NCBI GenBank assembly: GCA_023213395.1
Contig: CM041465.1
Coordinates: 47,685,741-47,749,740 of the forward strand
Length of the DNA: 64,000 nucleotides
Reading direction: 5' to 3'
Source: Cycas panzhihuaensis
Taxonomy: Eukaryota > Cycadophyta
Part shown: positions 1 through 10,540 of the stretch, piece by piece
Layout of the letters: each line of letters opens with the position of its first letter
Numbering within the stretch: the stretch's first letter is position 1
Notes under the pieces: generated by a model
The model's database searches: none
What the model was told of the DNA's origin: nothing
What the model saw: only the letters and a program-made list of their open reading frames with translations
Program-made: the position numbers and the translations under genes

Positions 1-2869
1 TATATTCAGCTTATGTTGTCGATAATGCAATTATGCTCTATAATTTTGACATCTAACTAACTAGACCATTTGCAAGAGTGAATACATAACCTAAAGTAGA
101 CCTTCTCTTATCTAAATCTCCTACAAAGTCTAAATCAATATATCCATAAACCTGATTACCTGTACCTCCAAAGGTGATGTAATAGTCACTTGTGCCTCTC
201 AAATACTGAAACACCCATTTCATTGTTGCCTAATGTTCCTTTCCTAGATTTGCCATAAACCTGCTAACTACACTAGTAACATGTGAAATGTCAGGTCTTG
301 TATATACCATGACATACATCAAACTTCCTACTACACTGACATAAGGCACACGAGATATATAATCCTTTCCTTCTCTATTACTATGACTCATACTCGAAGA
401 AAGCTTAAAATGGGAAGCCAATGGGATACTCATTGGTTTCACATTTGCCATACCAAACCTAGTTAGCACCTTCTCTATATATTTCTGTTGTGATAACCAT
501 AGCTTACCATTTTTCCTATCCCTGTATATCTCTATACCTAAGATTTATTTTGCAGCTCCTAGATCCTTTATATCAAAAGTCCTAGCTAATTGAGCCTTCA
601 ATTTATTGATTTCTTCCATGCTCTTACTTGCAACTAGCATATCATCAACATAGAATACCAAGGTAATGAATAATCCATTGTCCACAAATTTAAAGTAAAC
701 ACAATGATTATACTCACTTCTTTTGAAATTTTGGCTCTCCATGAAGGCATCAAACTTCTTGTACCATTGCCTGGGTGATTGCTTTAGGCCATATAATGAT
801 TTCCAGAGCCTACAAAAAAGTCTTTTTCTGCCATCCTGTACAAACCCTTATGGCTAATCCATATAGATCTCCTCATCTAAATCTCCATGTAGAAAAGTTA
901 TTTTTACATCTAACTAGTCCAACTCTAAATCAAGAGAGCTACCAATGCTAACAGCACTCAAATTGAAACTAGTTTGACAACTAGTGAAAAGATCCCATGA
1001 AAGTCAATACCTACTTTTTATGCAAAGCCTTTAGCCACTAGTCTTGCCCTGTATTTGTCAACCATTCCATCAACATCTATTTTCCTTTTTAAAACCCACC
1101 TCCAACTAATAGTCTTCCTACCATGTGGAAGTTTTACTAAGTCCCATGAATTATTTTTCTTCAAAGCATCTATCTCTTCCTACATAGCCCTCTTCTACTT
1201 CTCACCATGGGTATTATCTACTGCTTCTTAATAACATGTAGGCTCACCATCATTAGAAACCAAAGTAATAGAAATAGAAGGGCTATACCTATCAGGTGGA
1301 TGACTAACTTATGTAGATCTTCTAACTGTTGGCAGAGGAGTGTCCACATACTCTTATAAATCTGTTATGGATTCATCTTTAAAAAGATCTTCCTACTCTT
1401 CTTATTCCAAAGATGGTTGGGTTTCAAACTTGCCCTGTTCATGTTCAACTTTTTACTCTTGTTTCACTTCAACTTCTATAATGTCTGATTTTAGAATGGG
1501 AGATTCCTCAAATATAACATGTCTATTAATGGTGATTTTATGAGCAGTAGGATCCCACAACCTGTATCCCTTCACACCATCTTTATCACCATAATCAACA
1601 AAGATACATCTTTTAGATTTTAGGTCTAACTTTGAACATTTACTTTTATTAGTCAAGGCATAAGCATCATAACCAAAAACTTTTAAATTTGAATAGTCAC
1701 ATGGATGTCCAGTCCATACCTCTTCAAGAATCTTGTAATCTATTGCAAGTGATGGTGACATATTTACCAGATAGTAAGTTGTTTGAATAGCTTCTGCCCA
1801 TAATCCCTGATCCACTCCTACATTACTTAGCATACTTCTTGCTCTTTCTAAGAGTATCCTATTCATGCGCTCAGATATGCCATTTTGTTGTGGAGTATAG
1901 TTAGTGGTTTTGTGCCTTTCGATCCCAACTTCTCTATAATAGTTCTCAAATTCTAAGGAGTTGAACTCACCTCCATCGTTAGTTCTTAAATATTTTATTG
2001 ACTTACTAGTGTTGTTCTCAACTAGAGCCTTGAACTACTTAAACACACTGAAAAAATCATATTTCCTTTTCAAAAAATAGACCCATATCTTTCTGGAGCA
2101 ATCATCTATAAATATGACAAAGTACAATGATCCTTCACAAGATATTGTAAGGGTTGGTCCCCACACATCTGAATGTATGTAATCCAGAACACCTTTACTA
2201 GTGTGACTCCATACTTTAAACCAAAGTCTATATTGCTTTCTAAAAATACAATGTTTGTAGAAAGCCAAATCTAAAAGTTGTAAGTTAGGAAGTAATTTAC
2301 GGTTTATCAATACCTTAAGTCCTCTCTCACTCATGTGCCTAAGTCTCTTATGCCATAACTGAGTTAGATCTTCTGCAGTCTTCGATGCTATAGCTGCATG
2401 GCTGACATCTGTATTTCCTATTAAAATGTAAAGGTTTCCTTTCTTTAAGGCTTTCATAATAACCAAGGTACCCTTTGATACCTTTAAGACTCCTTCATGA
2501 CCTATATGCTTATAACCACCTGAATCTAATTCACCCAAGGAAATCATATTCCTTTTCAGATCAAGTACATGTATAACCTTAGCCAATATTCTCACTACAC
2601 TATTGAACATCTTAATACTGATGTTACCAATGCCCACAGTCTTATAAGAAACTTCATTTCCTATAAGTACATCACTACCATCAAGAGGTTGGTACGATGA
2701 GAACCATCTCTTGTGTGGACACATGTGGTGTGAATCACCTTAATCTAATAACCAGTCATGGTGATAATGGGAAACATTACAAGCAACTAAGACATCATCA
2801 TTCATACCTTAATTTGACTCCACCCGATTAGCCTCCTTAGCAGCATCTTCCTTTTTCTAGAACTCCTTC
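1..2869 (-). pseudogene. A1 pol (protease, integrase, RT, RNase H start), decayed
   Basis: Domains read right to left. Protease lies near 2760-2640; the active-site motif is destroyed, because the Asp codon is followed by TAA where Ser is expected (DSG). Gag-pre-integrase and integrase zinc site are at about 2400-2230; LWHKRLRHMSE is kept but one zinc Cys reads Tyr (FYKHC). Integrase core at about 2200-1450 shows HSDVWGP and, further on, RMNRILLERARSML. RT at about 1130-545 keeps the catalytic YVDD at 641-652 and LKAQLARTFDIKDLG. Connection/RNase H at 470-1 has YVSVVGSLMYVMVYTRPDI. In-frame stops include 2035-2037, 1309-1311, 848-850 and 854-856. Dead copy; family identity is certain. Confidence 0.92.
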
Positions 2870-3612
2870 GTTTTGTAACAATTCTTCTTGAGGTGACTGA
2901 TCTTATTATAGTGCTAACACCTGAGCTTACTCTTTTTGCCTTTTGACTTTGACCTCGATGTATCCCTAGAGCTTTGTCCTCTATCAATTATTCTACCCCT
3001 TGTTGTCATAGCTTCTAGTGTGGAGGTTTCAAGACTAGACTTCCTTCGTACTTCTTCCATCAATAAAGTACTTACAACAGAATCATATTCTAATTCATCT
3101 GTAGTGCTAAAACTAATTGAGGTGACAATATTATCCCAGAATTCTGGTAATGAGCATAATAAGGTAACAGCCTTATCCTCATCCTTAATTTTGACATCGA
3201 TACTAGCCAACTGACAAATAAGAGTATTTGAAATATTTAAATGGTCAGCAATTTTTATACCATCCTTTATATGTAATACGTACAGCTACCTCTTCAAGTA
3301 AATTTGATTCGTCATTGATTTGGTCATATACAGGCCTTCCAACCAGGTCCATAATCCCGCTGTTGTCTGCTCCCATGTGATGTTAAATAAAACTTCATAT
3401 GCCAAGCACAATTGTATTATTCTAAGAGCCTTTTTGTCTAGATCATCCCATTCGTCATCGTCCATCCCTGTGGGTTTCTTTATTTTGCCTACAAGAGCTC
3501 TGTATAAACCTTCTTATACAAGAACATCATATGCTTTCAACTTTCACAACTCGAAGTTATTCTTGCCATTGAATTTCTCTATCTCAAAATTTGCACTTGC
3601 CAATTTCTCCAT
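2870..3612 (-). pseudogene. A1 gag (Copia capsid/nucleocapsid), decayed
   Basis: This is the gag of Copia A1, which would package the element RNA. The start is the ATG read leftward from 3612; it gives MEKLAS and then the Copia gag signature EKFNGKNNFEL, matching the start of A2 gag at 20928. The central UBN2-type region (about 3210-3010) reads LLCSLPEFWDNIVTSISFST. A nucleocapsid zinc knuckle sits at about 2878-2919 but is broken: the codon after the first Cys is TAG (2914-2916) and the second Cys of the CX2CX4HX4C pattern is Tyr. Several further frameshifts and stops separate the open pieces. The assignment to gag is firm; the element cannot make it. Confidence 0.9.
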
Positions 3613-3670
3613 TTGGTGTAGAGAGAGCCAACACCAAAACCTTCACAAACTCACTGCAAAAATAAAAGTG

Positions 3671-3682
3671 GCTCTGATACCA
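3671..3682 (-). promoter_or_regulatory. A1 primer-binding site (tRNA-Met type)
   Basis: The minus strand reads TGGTATCAGAGC, the standard Copia minus-strand priming site complementary to the initiator tRNA-Met 3' end. It lies two bases inside the 5' LTR, the same spacing as in A2. It fixes the LTR edge at 3685. Confidence 0.93.
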
Positions 3683-3684
3683 CT

Positions 3685-4349
3685 TGTTGAGAATATAAGG
3701 TCCTAAACATTAAACTGCCACCAAGATCTTAACTATTTTTGTAACTAGTCATAGGAATTGAAACTAAAATTTAATATGCAAGTTCTTAAACTAGAGATAA
3801 AATAATAAAATAAACAAGAAAGCCAAGCATCATATATACACCCAATATAATGTGGTAAAACCCTAGCAGTGTGCTAGAGAAACATCCACATAGGAAAGGT
3901 ATCGATCTTTATTGTCAAAGAATAGAGAAAATGTACATAGTTTGTAGGAGAGTGCTCATAGTAACAATAACCAGCCGCCCAACTCCTCACAGTATATTGA
4001 ACACTATCAACATGATGAAAAATCCCCTAAATCGGGCTAAATAAGAGAGTCATACAAGGCACAAATCTTGACTGTAGAATCTAGGGTATTCTGAGCGAAC
4101 TACCCTGATTCTCTTTACAATTTAATATACTTTCTAGTGTTACATTTTTGGGTTGGGGGCTATCGCCCCCAAACCCCCTCTTTGCGAGGGGCATTCCACA
4201 CCCCCTAGCCAAGGGGGGCTCCTGCACCCCCCTGGCCAAAGGGGGGCCCGGCCCCCTTTGAACCCCTCGAGGAAGGTTTGGGGGGGAAACCGTGCTGCCA
4301 ACCTATCAAAATTTTAGCCTTCAAATCATTGTTGTCACATTACTTAACA
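3685..4349 (-). repeat. A1 5' LTR
   Basis: 665 bp. On the minus strand it begins TGTTAAGTAATGTGAC and ends TATTCTCAACA, matching the A2 LTR termini. It carries a GC-rich block at about 4149-4290 with runs of C and G that can pair (ccccctagccaagggggg and similar), in strong contrast to the AT-rich surroundings. The reverse complement of an AATAAAGATCGATAC polyadenylation-like stretch lies near 3900. Its partner LTR is outside the window. Confidence 0.92.
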
Positions 4350-6285
4350 TAATGTTATGCCAAAGTATTAGAGAACATTCACAGACCATTTAACAATAAC
4401 CACTTATTAAAGAGGGAACAATCATAAAGGTTAATACAACCCATATATATGCTTTTTATATTCATAATATTACCTTGTCTAAGATGTCTTTTGTATAAAA
4501 CTCTATACTTAAATGATCTTGACAACTATGTGTTATGACTTCAACTTAGTTAGGGTCTTATCTTCTATTTACGCATTGTGTCTATTTATAGTTATCCTTG
4601 AAGGGGAAATGAGGGAATAGAAAGAAAAGACATAGGTTATGGAAATTATATTAGGGAAGTTAATGTAGGAAATTATGAGGATAAGGAGTTAGAGAGTAAG
4701 AATATTATGGTAAGTTTAGTTAGAGAATGACCCATGAGTGAAATAGAGGATCAATAGGGTATGGATAAGAGATATGACATGGGAAATAACATAGGAGCAT
4801 ATGATCACTATGAAGTATATAAGAAGGACATGTAAGGAGTAAATGAAAAGAGGATAAATTCATATCATAAGCAAGATAAAGGAGAGTGATTGTGTGAGAG
4901 AAATATGTAGAGGGTGAGATTAAAGATATCACTAGAGGTAAACAAAATATATTAGAGTATAAACTAAGATGTGTTGAGAGGTCATTATAGATGGAAGCCA
5001 AAAAGAGTATTAAGATAATAGAGATGGATGTAGGAGAAGGGATTCAAAGTGGGATTGATGAGGAGATTAAGAGACATTTTATAGGTATGGGAAATAAAGA
5101 TCTAAGGAATTGACATCAAGAAGAAAGTATGATAAAGAGGTAGGATTTGTATGTAGTACACACAAGATTAAGGATTATCACCTAACTAGAGATAATAGGA
5201 AAAGGATAGTAAATTGGGAATAAAGGGCACGATAAAGGTTTTATATGGATACACATAAAAGAGAGAATTAAAAAACCTGGCCATAAAGGGTATTCATGAG
5301 TTGTAGCAAGGTAAAAAATGGAATATAGTATATATAGGAATTTGATTAGGGAGTGACATATATAAAGTGTACGTTATATAAGGAATAAATAAGAGGATAG
5401 TGGTATATAGAATGAAAGGCAAATAAAGTTATATCTATAAACAAGCTTAGGGTATGAGGGGATTATAGGGGACAAATAAGGGATAAGGTGATATATAGAG
5501 TGATGCAAAGGGCTAAAGGGAAAGCATGTTGGGATGTAAAAAATTTGCTGGTAAATTAAGTTAGGATGTAGAGGGGAAAAGGTCAATGTTTTATAAAAAA
5601 GGTATACAATGATAGAACTAGAGGATGAAACTCATCAAAAGGATAATAGAAGTTGAGGAATATAAGGATAGTAATAAAGAGATTTTCTAGGGAAAGAGAC
5701 ACGATGAGGTATCTCAAGTGGAACAAGTATTTGGGCCATTAGGAGTTTGGGTTTTATGGATTCAAGCTTTTATTTAATTATAGAATTTTGTTGAGCAAGG
5801 AATGAGGGGTTTTGTAAGGATATAGAGATTGGAAATTTAAGATGAATAAGGAAGTTTCTAAAAGAAGTAAATAAGTGTAAAATAAGATTGAAATTTAAAG
5901 TAATTACTTTTTCAAATATGCCTTATATCTTAGGTTCTTCTTCAAGTTCCTTATTAGTAGATATTTATTACTCCCTTTAGTATGTTAGACTAAAATTTTC
6001 AAAACTAAATTTAAGTGTGAGTGATGGTTGAAATAGGGTATACATAGAAAATATGATTTAGTAAAGCACATTTGTAATAAAGTTCCTACAAATTTATATA
6101 GAAGCAGTTAAAAAAAGAAATGAAAGTGATTCTATTGGCGAGACTTTTTGGGTCGTAATTAAGTATTTAGATTAGAAGTGTCTAAGATGTTTTATTTACA
6201 AGGAGAAAAGGTTGAAAAAGATAGTGTTTAAAATAAATATCTCATAGCACATCTTCCTTGCAGAATAAGATCCCTACAAGAAAAG
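4350..6285. other. AT-rich spacer with purine-skewed strand, no gene recognised
   Basis: About 1.9 kb with no recognisable domain. From about 4600 to 5720 the plus strand is visibly purine-rich (many GGATAAGG, AGGGAATAG, GAGAGTAAG words), so the minus strand shows pyrimidine-rich open stretches at 4720-5001 and 5374-5586. Their translations are Leu/Ser/Tyr/Pro-rich and look like composition artefacts. On the plus strand, Lys/Glu/Arg-rich words are broken by many stops. It could be a very old coding relic; I cannot name one. Confidence 0.5.
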
Positions 6286-6640
6286 TGTTGAGATAACCCC
6301 CCAATGTTCATTGGAAGACGTGTACCTAGGGCCCCTCAAAGCCACCTTTGGGGCCCCTTAGCGCACCTAGAGCCTCCAAATGCTGAACCACTACTCTTAA
6401 GGTACGTGTTTATACTTTTAATTATATTTTTTAATCTTATTTTGAATATTGTTGGTTAATGTGCAGGTCGAGTTGAAGTGCTTGTCACCTCCCCAAAATT
6501 TCCTATAAATAGGGTGGGAATACCTCCTTGGTGTTTTTTAACACCGCCAATGATTCGAAAGATTATGTTAACTCAAGCATCATGAACTCACCATTGTAGT
6601 CCCACTCTGCACCTTTGCATCCTTCAAAAAGTCTATCTTA
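6286..6640 (+). repeat. Candidate solo or relic LTR
   Basis: The stretch begins TGTTGAGATAACCCCCC and carries a GC-rich pairing block (gggcccctcaaagcc ... tttggggcccc, about 6330-6358), like the LTRs of A1, A2 and C. It has a TATA-like box CTATAAATAGGG at about 6503-6514 followed by an abrupt composition change. No partner LTR, target duplication or clear primer site was found, and the right edge is a guess. It could equally be an old promoter-like host sequence. Confidence 0.3.
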
Positions 6641-7033
6641 GTAAGGTATTTATTTAGAAAGGAGCTAGGGGAAGATGATTTATTGGGAAAGAATAATTAA
6701 GCCTACCATTTAAAATAAAAAAGGGAAAAACATGTGGTAAAATAAGAATAGGGATAAATTCTCCCATAATAATATGTTTCCATAAGGAAGACACAATAAA
6801 AATATTATACAAGGAATTCATGGGGAGGATCACCTACAAGGGATACTTATCAAAGTATCATTAAAAGAAAGATGAGAAGGAAAAAAGTCTTGGTTAGTAT
6901 CTCCTTATATAAATAGCATCCCACTTAAGTGACAACTCTAAAATAAGGTTTTTATATATAAACATAGGTGCAAGTTTGTGTTTTCATAATTGAGATATTT
7001 AAGAAAGGACATTAAATCCCTATGAAATAAAGT
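6641..7033. other. AT-rich intergenic sequence, nothing recognised
   Basis: No coding signature or repeat was recognised between the candidate LTR relic and the left target-site copy (AAAGT, 7029-7033) of Copia F. Confidence 0.5.
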
Positions 7034-7332
7034 TGTTAGAATTTTAGAGTCTTAGAGAAATTTTAGAAGATATTTTAGGTAATGCACATTTATGTATTTG
7101 TTTAATGTAGACCACAAATATGGTGGGCCCCACATAAAAGTTAAAAGTTTATTATAAATAGAGTAGTCTATTATCATTTGTATATTATATATTATATATC
7201 AAAGTTAATAAAATAATGAAGGTATCTCATGATACTGTTTATGATCCTAGTATTGTTTGTGCATTGTTTTATTTATTATTTTTTTTATTTATTATAATTC
7301 TATCATTATATCGAAGTATATAAATTTTCACA
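7034..7332 (+). repeat. F 5' LTR
   Basis: Begins TGTTAGAATTTTAGAG and ends TTTTCACA. It aligns throughout with 9992-10290, including the shared block CACAAATATGGTGGGCCCCAC. A TATA-like TTATAAATAGAG near 7152 and an AATAAAATAATG polyadenylation-like site near 7209 fit an LTR promoter and terminator. Confidence 0.93.
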
Positions 7333-7345
7333 TGGTATAAGAGCC
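7333..7345 (+). promoter_or_regulatory. F primer-binding site
   Basis: TGGTATAAGAGCC, one base different from the tRNA-Met-type TGGTATCAGAGCC (C replaced by A), directly after the LTR. Confidence 0.85.
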
Positions 7346-8753
7346 AAGTGAGAGCTAAGGTGAGCATTAGAACTATGGTGAAATATCTAAGCCCTAGTGA
7401 AATTTTAAAGCAAGCTACATTACCATTTTTTAAGTTGTAAGTTTACTAGTTTACTAGTTTTGAAGATCATTATTATGCCAGTAAAGGTTGTTCTAGTGTC
7501 ATTTACGAAGGTGTCTCCATAGAGACAATTACCTGCTCATCAGTTGCATATTATTATGATGTGGAGGAAACCTTAGTGAGGTCATTTTTATTTCTATTTA
7601 CAAAATAGTTTATTGCTTCAGTTCCATTCCAACCTGCCCATTTCCATTCTATATATATACTATGTGAATTGTGAGATGCCATTTGACATCTATGAGTAAT
7701 CTGTTATATTTGAGTTGTCTATATAAAACTACTACTAGTTTGTGCTTTATAATAATGTTATGGGGAGTAATTTTGTAACCACCATATACCCTCTGCCTTT
7801 ATTTTTCACGGTGATCCATAAGTTTTAACTAGTCAAGTGTAGCTTCCATTAATATATAATTATAGTATTGTGACCATTATAGTAAGTCTTCCATTAGTTC
7901 TTACATCATATGTTAGATGCCATCACTACTTTAATATGATTACATATCTGTTCATTATGATGTTTTGCTAAAGCTTTGCCAATCTATTGTTATTAATCAA
8001 TTTATATGCTGAAGATATTTTGTTGACAATTTTTTATTAATATTGATCAATTGTTTATAATTTTGATTTATAGTTGGTGCCTACAACTCAAAGTTTACAC
8101 TTGTTAATCGAGTATTTAGTCACGTAGGTTTAATTTTTTATTATGGGGTATTATTTTTCTAAAGTTTTATGTGATTAGATTGAATTAAAATATCATTTAG
8201 AGTCTAGTAGCCCCCAATCACCTACATAGTTTATGTGACCAATCTAACCAATGAAGGGTATTAAAACCCTAGTTTACCTATTTTAATTTTTAAAAAGGTA
8301 CTTGTACTTTTTCTTTAATATATTTTGATCTAAGAATTCATTTTTCAAACTATCTAACCCATTGGAATGCTAACTTAGAGATCATCACTTTGAGCTATGA
8401 TTTAAGGTATTTTGAAGTTATTTTTATTAAGAAATTTTAGTTTAAAGTTGATGCATTATATTATAACCTTAGTTGGTAACTAGAAAATTCTATGTTTTTA
8501 ATTCAAATAGATATTCGTTTTGTCTTTTTTTTAAGTTAACATAAGTCTATTTTAAACCCTAAAATGTGTTATAAAGGCAATTGATTAAAAAATAATCATA
8601 ATTATATTTTAGGTCCTTTTAAGAACAAGGAGATAAAAAGAGGTCCCACATTTGAGGGACAAGGTTGATATCCCTAAATTAATGGATTAGTGTGTTTAAT
8701 TGCTTAGTTCTATACCTATCTATTATACTATTAACTAATTTACATATGTAATC
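7346..8753 (+). other. F untranslated leader, no gene
   Basis: About 1.4 kb of AT-rich sequence between the primer site and the gag ATG. No domain seen. Long leaders are also present in Copia B and D of this window. Confidence 0.6.
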
Positions 8754-9128
8754 ATGGATATAAAGATATGAGTTCCCAAGTATCATGGAGGAAACTATGT
8801 CTTGTGGATATATAGAATCAAACCTTATTTCAAATCTAAGATTCTATAAAATTTTATTGTAGATGGATATGATATTCTTGTTTATCCTTATACTCATTTG
8901 ACTATTAATAAACTTGAGAAGAAAGATAAAGAACCACTCTCTATACTTTTTTCTACCATGGATGAAGCATTACTTCCTAGAATTTATCCTACTAGTACTT
9001 CCGAAGAAGTATGGGATATTTTTAAATTTATTTTTAATCTAGACATTAAGTTACCTAATAAAAATGCAGTGGTTGTTGAAGAAAGAAACAAAGCTTCTAA
9101 TAAGAATTTAAAACAAGTTATTGACTAA
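8754..9128 (+). pseudogene. F gag N-terminal fragment
   Basis: From the ATG at 8754 the frame reads MDIKI, a stop, then VPKYHGGNYVLWIYRIKPYF, the Copia gag start pattern (a short motif, then G-N-Y-x-x-W). It continues to about residue 124 with DEALLPRIYPTSTSEEVWDI, the UBN2-type region where gag chains usually have a K-EAW-L motif. The open part runs from 8898 to the TAA at 9126. The rest of gag, including the zinc knuckle, is missing. Placed in the Copia superfamily by these motifs and by its position after the primer site. Confidence 0.8.
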
Positions 9129-9714
9129 GTTATTACTTGAATGACACACTTGAGGGGGAGATTTAAAAGACCAAACTCTTAAGTAAATTTAGAAGGAAAT
9201 CAAGGAAATTTTCAAACATGAAATACTTTAAGAGGAAGTTTTATACCTCTATGTTTTATATATGGCATTCATTGCCATTTTTCCAACAAATATTATGGAA
9301 AGGTATGTTAAGAAAACATGGTTGATGAATCTACTATTAAATGTACTATTGAATATGAAGAGATTGCTAGTGAGGCTATTATTGAGTGTGATGAGCCTAC
9401 TATTGGATATGAAGAGCCTACTACTGGTTGTGATGATCAAATGAAATATTCAATTCAAGATGTTATATTCCTTTACTCACCTTTATAGATAATCTTGTTA
9501 GTCGTAAGGAGATTTTATTTGAGGTTGAAGATGATTCAAATGAAGCTCCTATTTCAAATGTTAATTCAATAGATGATTCTAGTTATTAAAATGATGATAA
9601 GGATTTATAAGTTAGTGAAGATAAATAGATTATACCTTTGTTTAATCTAATCAAAGAAAAATACAAAATAGTTAAAGAAAAATTCTTAAAATAGCTTACC
9701 TTTAAGATATACTA

Positions 9715-9985
9715 CGAGATCTACATCAAACTCATATTAGACTTACAATGGTTTAGTATGATAATCAAAGTACTATTCAAATGATAAAGAACCAAGTTTT
9801 ATAAAGCAAAATGAAGCATATTGAGATCAAGAATCACTACATTCAAGAGTGAACATAATAAAGACAAATTATATTACTTCATTATAAAGTTAAAAATTAA
9901 GTTGTAGATATCATTATCAACATATTTTTTAAGATTAAGCATTACAAATTCAAAGCTACATCTATGCTTCTAAGTGTGCATTAAG
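9715..9985 (+). pseudogene. F RNase H C-terminal remnant and polypurine tract
   Basis: Reading on the plus strand from about 9715, one sees YDNQSTIQMIKNQVL, then KMKHIEIKNHYIQE and VVDIIINIFF. These are the decayed equivalents of the Copia RNase H end (D-N-x-S-A-I ... KHI-I-HF-RE ... DIFTK). Stops (TAA and TAG) are scattered through it. The tract ttaagggggagta (about 9981-9993) is the plus-strand primer. Everything from protease to most of RT is absent between here and gag. Confidence 0.75.
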
Positions 9986-9991
9986 GGGGAG

Positions 9992-10290
9992 TATTAGAAT
10001 ATTAAAGTATTAGAGAAATTTAAGGAGATGTTTTAGGTCATGCACATTTGTCTGTTTATGTGATGTAAGCCACAAATATGGTGGGCCCCACACAAAAGGC
10101 AAAAGTTCATTAGAAATAGAATTATATATTATCATTTGTGTATTCTATATTACATATCAAAGTTAATAAATTAATGAAGGTATCTCATGATATCGTTTAT
10201 GATCCTAGTATTATTTACATATTATTTTATTCATTATTATTTTTGTTTATTATAATTTTATCATGGTATTAGAGTATGTAAAATTTTACA
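9992..10290 (+). repeat. F 3' LTR
   Basis: Partner of 7034-7332. It starts TATTAGAATATT, so the terminal TG has become TA; it ends TTTTACA. Followed directly by the AAAGT target copy. Confidence 0.92.
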
Positions 10291-10540
10291 AAAGTCCCTA
10301 CAAAGAAAGATAAGAATAAATGATTAATTGACTTATGAGATAAACACCTATGTGACATTTAAGTAAATAGAGATATCTTATCTAGACTATTGATCAAGCA
10401 AGATGACATGAAAATAAAGACAATGATCTTTAGATTATATTTTGGTAATTCATTTTGATAGCACAATAAGAGCCACCCGATCACTGACACAAATAAGATA
10501 GAATAATAGGTGATAAATATGATGCTAGTTTAGAGTATGA

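Larger units (their letters stand above)
1..4349 (-). mobile_element. Ty1/Copia retrotransposon A1, minus strand, cut by window edge
   Basis: Read on the minus strand, the element runs from its 5' LTR (3685-4349) through the primer-binding site, gag, protease, integrase and RT, and leaves the window inside RNase H. The order protease-integrase-RT-RNase H is the Copia order. It belongs to the same family as A2 (20210-25492): the LTR ends, gag, integrase and RT align base for base over long stretches. The 3' LTR and one target-site duplication lie outside the window, so completeness cannot be judged. The coding part is heavily interrupted by stops. Confidence 0.95.
7034..10290 (+). mobile_element. 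Internally deleted Ty1/Copia element F
   Basis: 3257 bp, flanked by a perfect 5-bp target-site duplication AAAGT (7029-7033 and 10291-10295). LTRs are 299 bp each. A tRNA-Met-type primer site follows the left LTR and a GGGGGAG polypurine tract precedes the right LTR. The interior keeps only a piece of gag and the very end of RNase H; protease, integrase and most of RT are gone. It is a deletion derivative that could only have moved with enzymes supplied in trans, or it was deleted after insertion. Confidence 0.93.

Noticed and set aside
4720-5586. Minus-strand open frames as small secreted or membrane proteins
   Set aside because: Their Leu/Ser/Tyr/Pro-rich composition follows directly from the purine skew of the other strand; there is no start context, domain or neighbour to support a gene.
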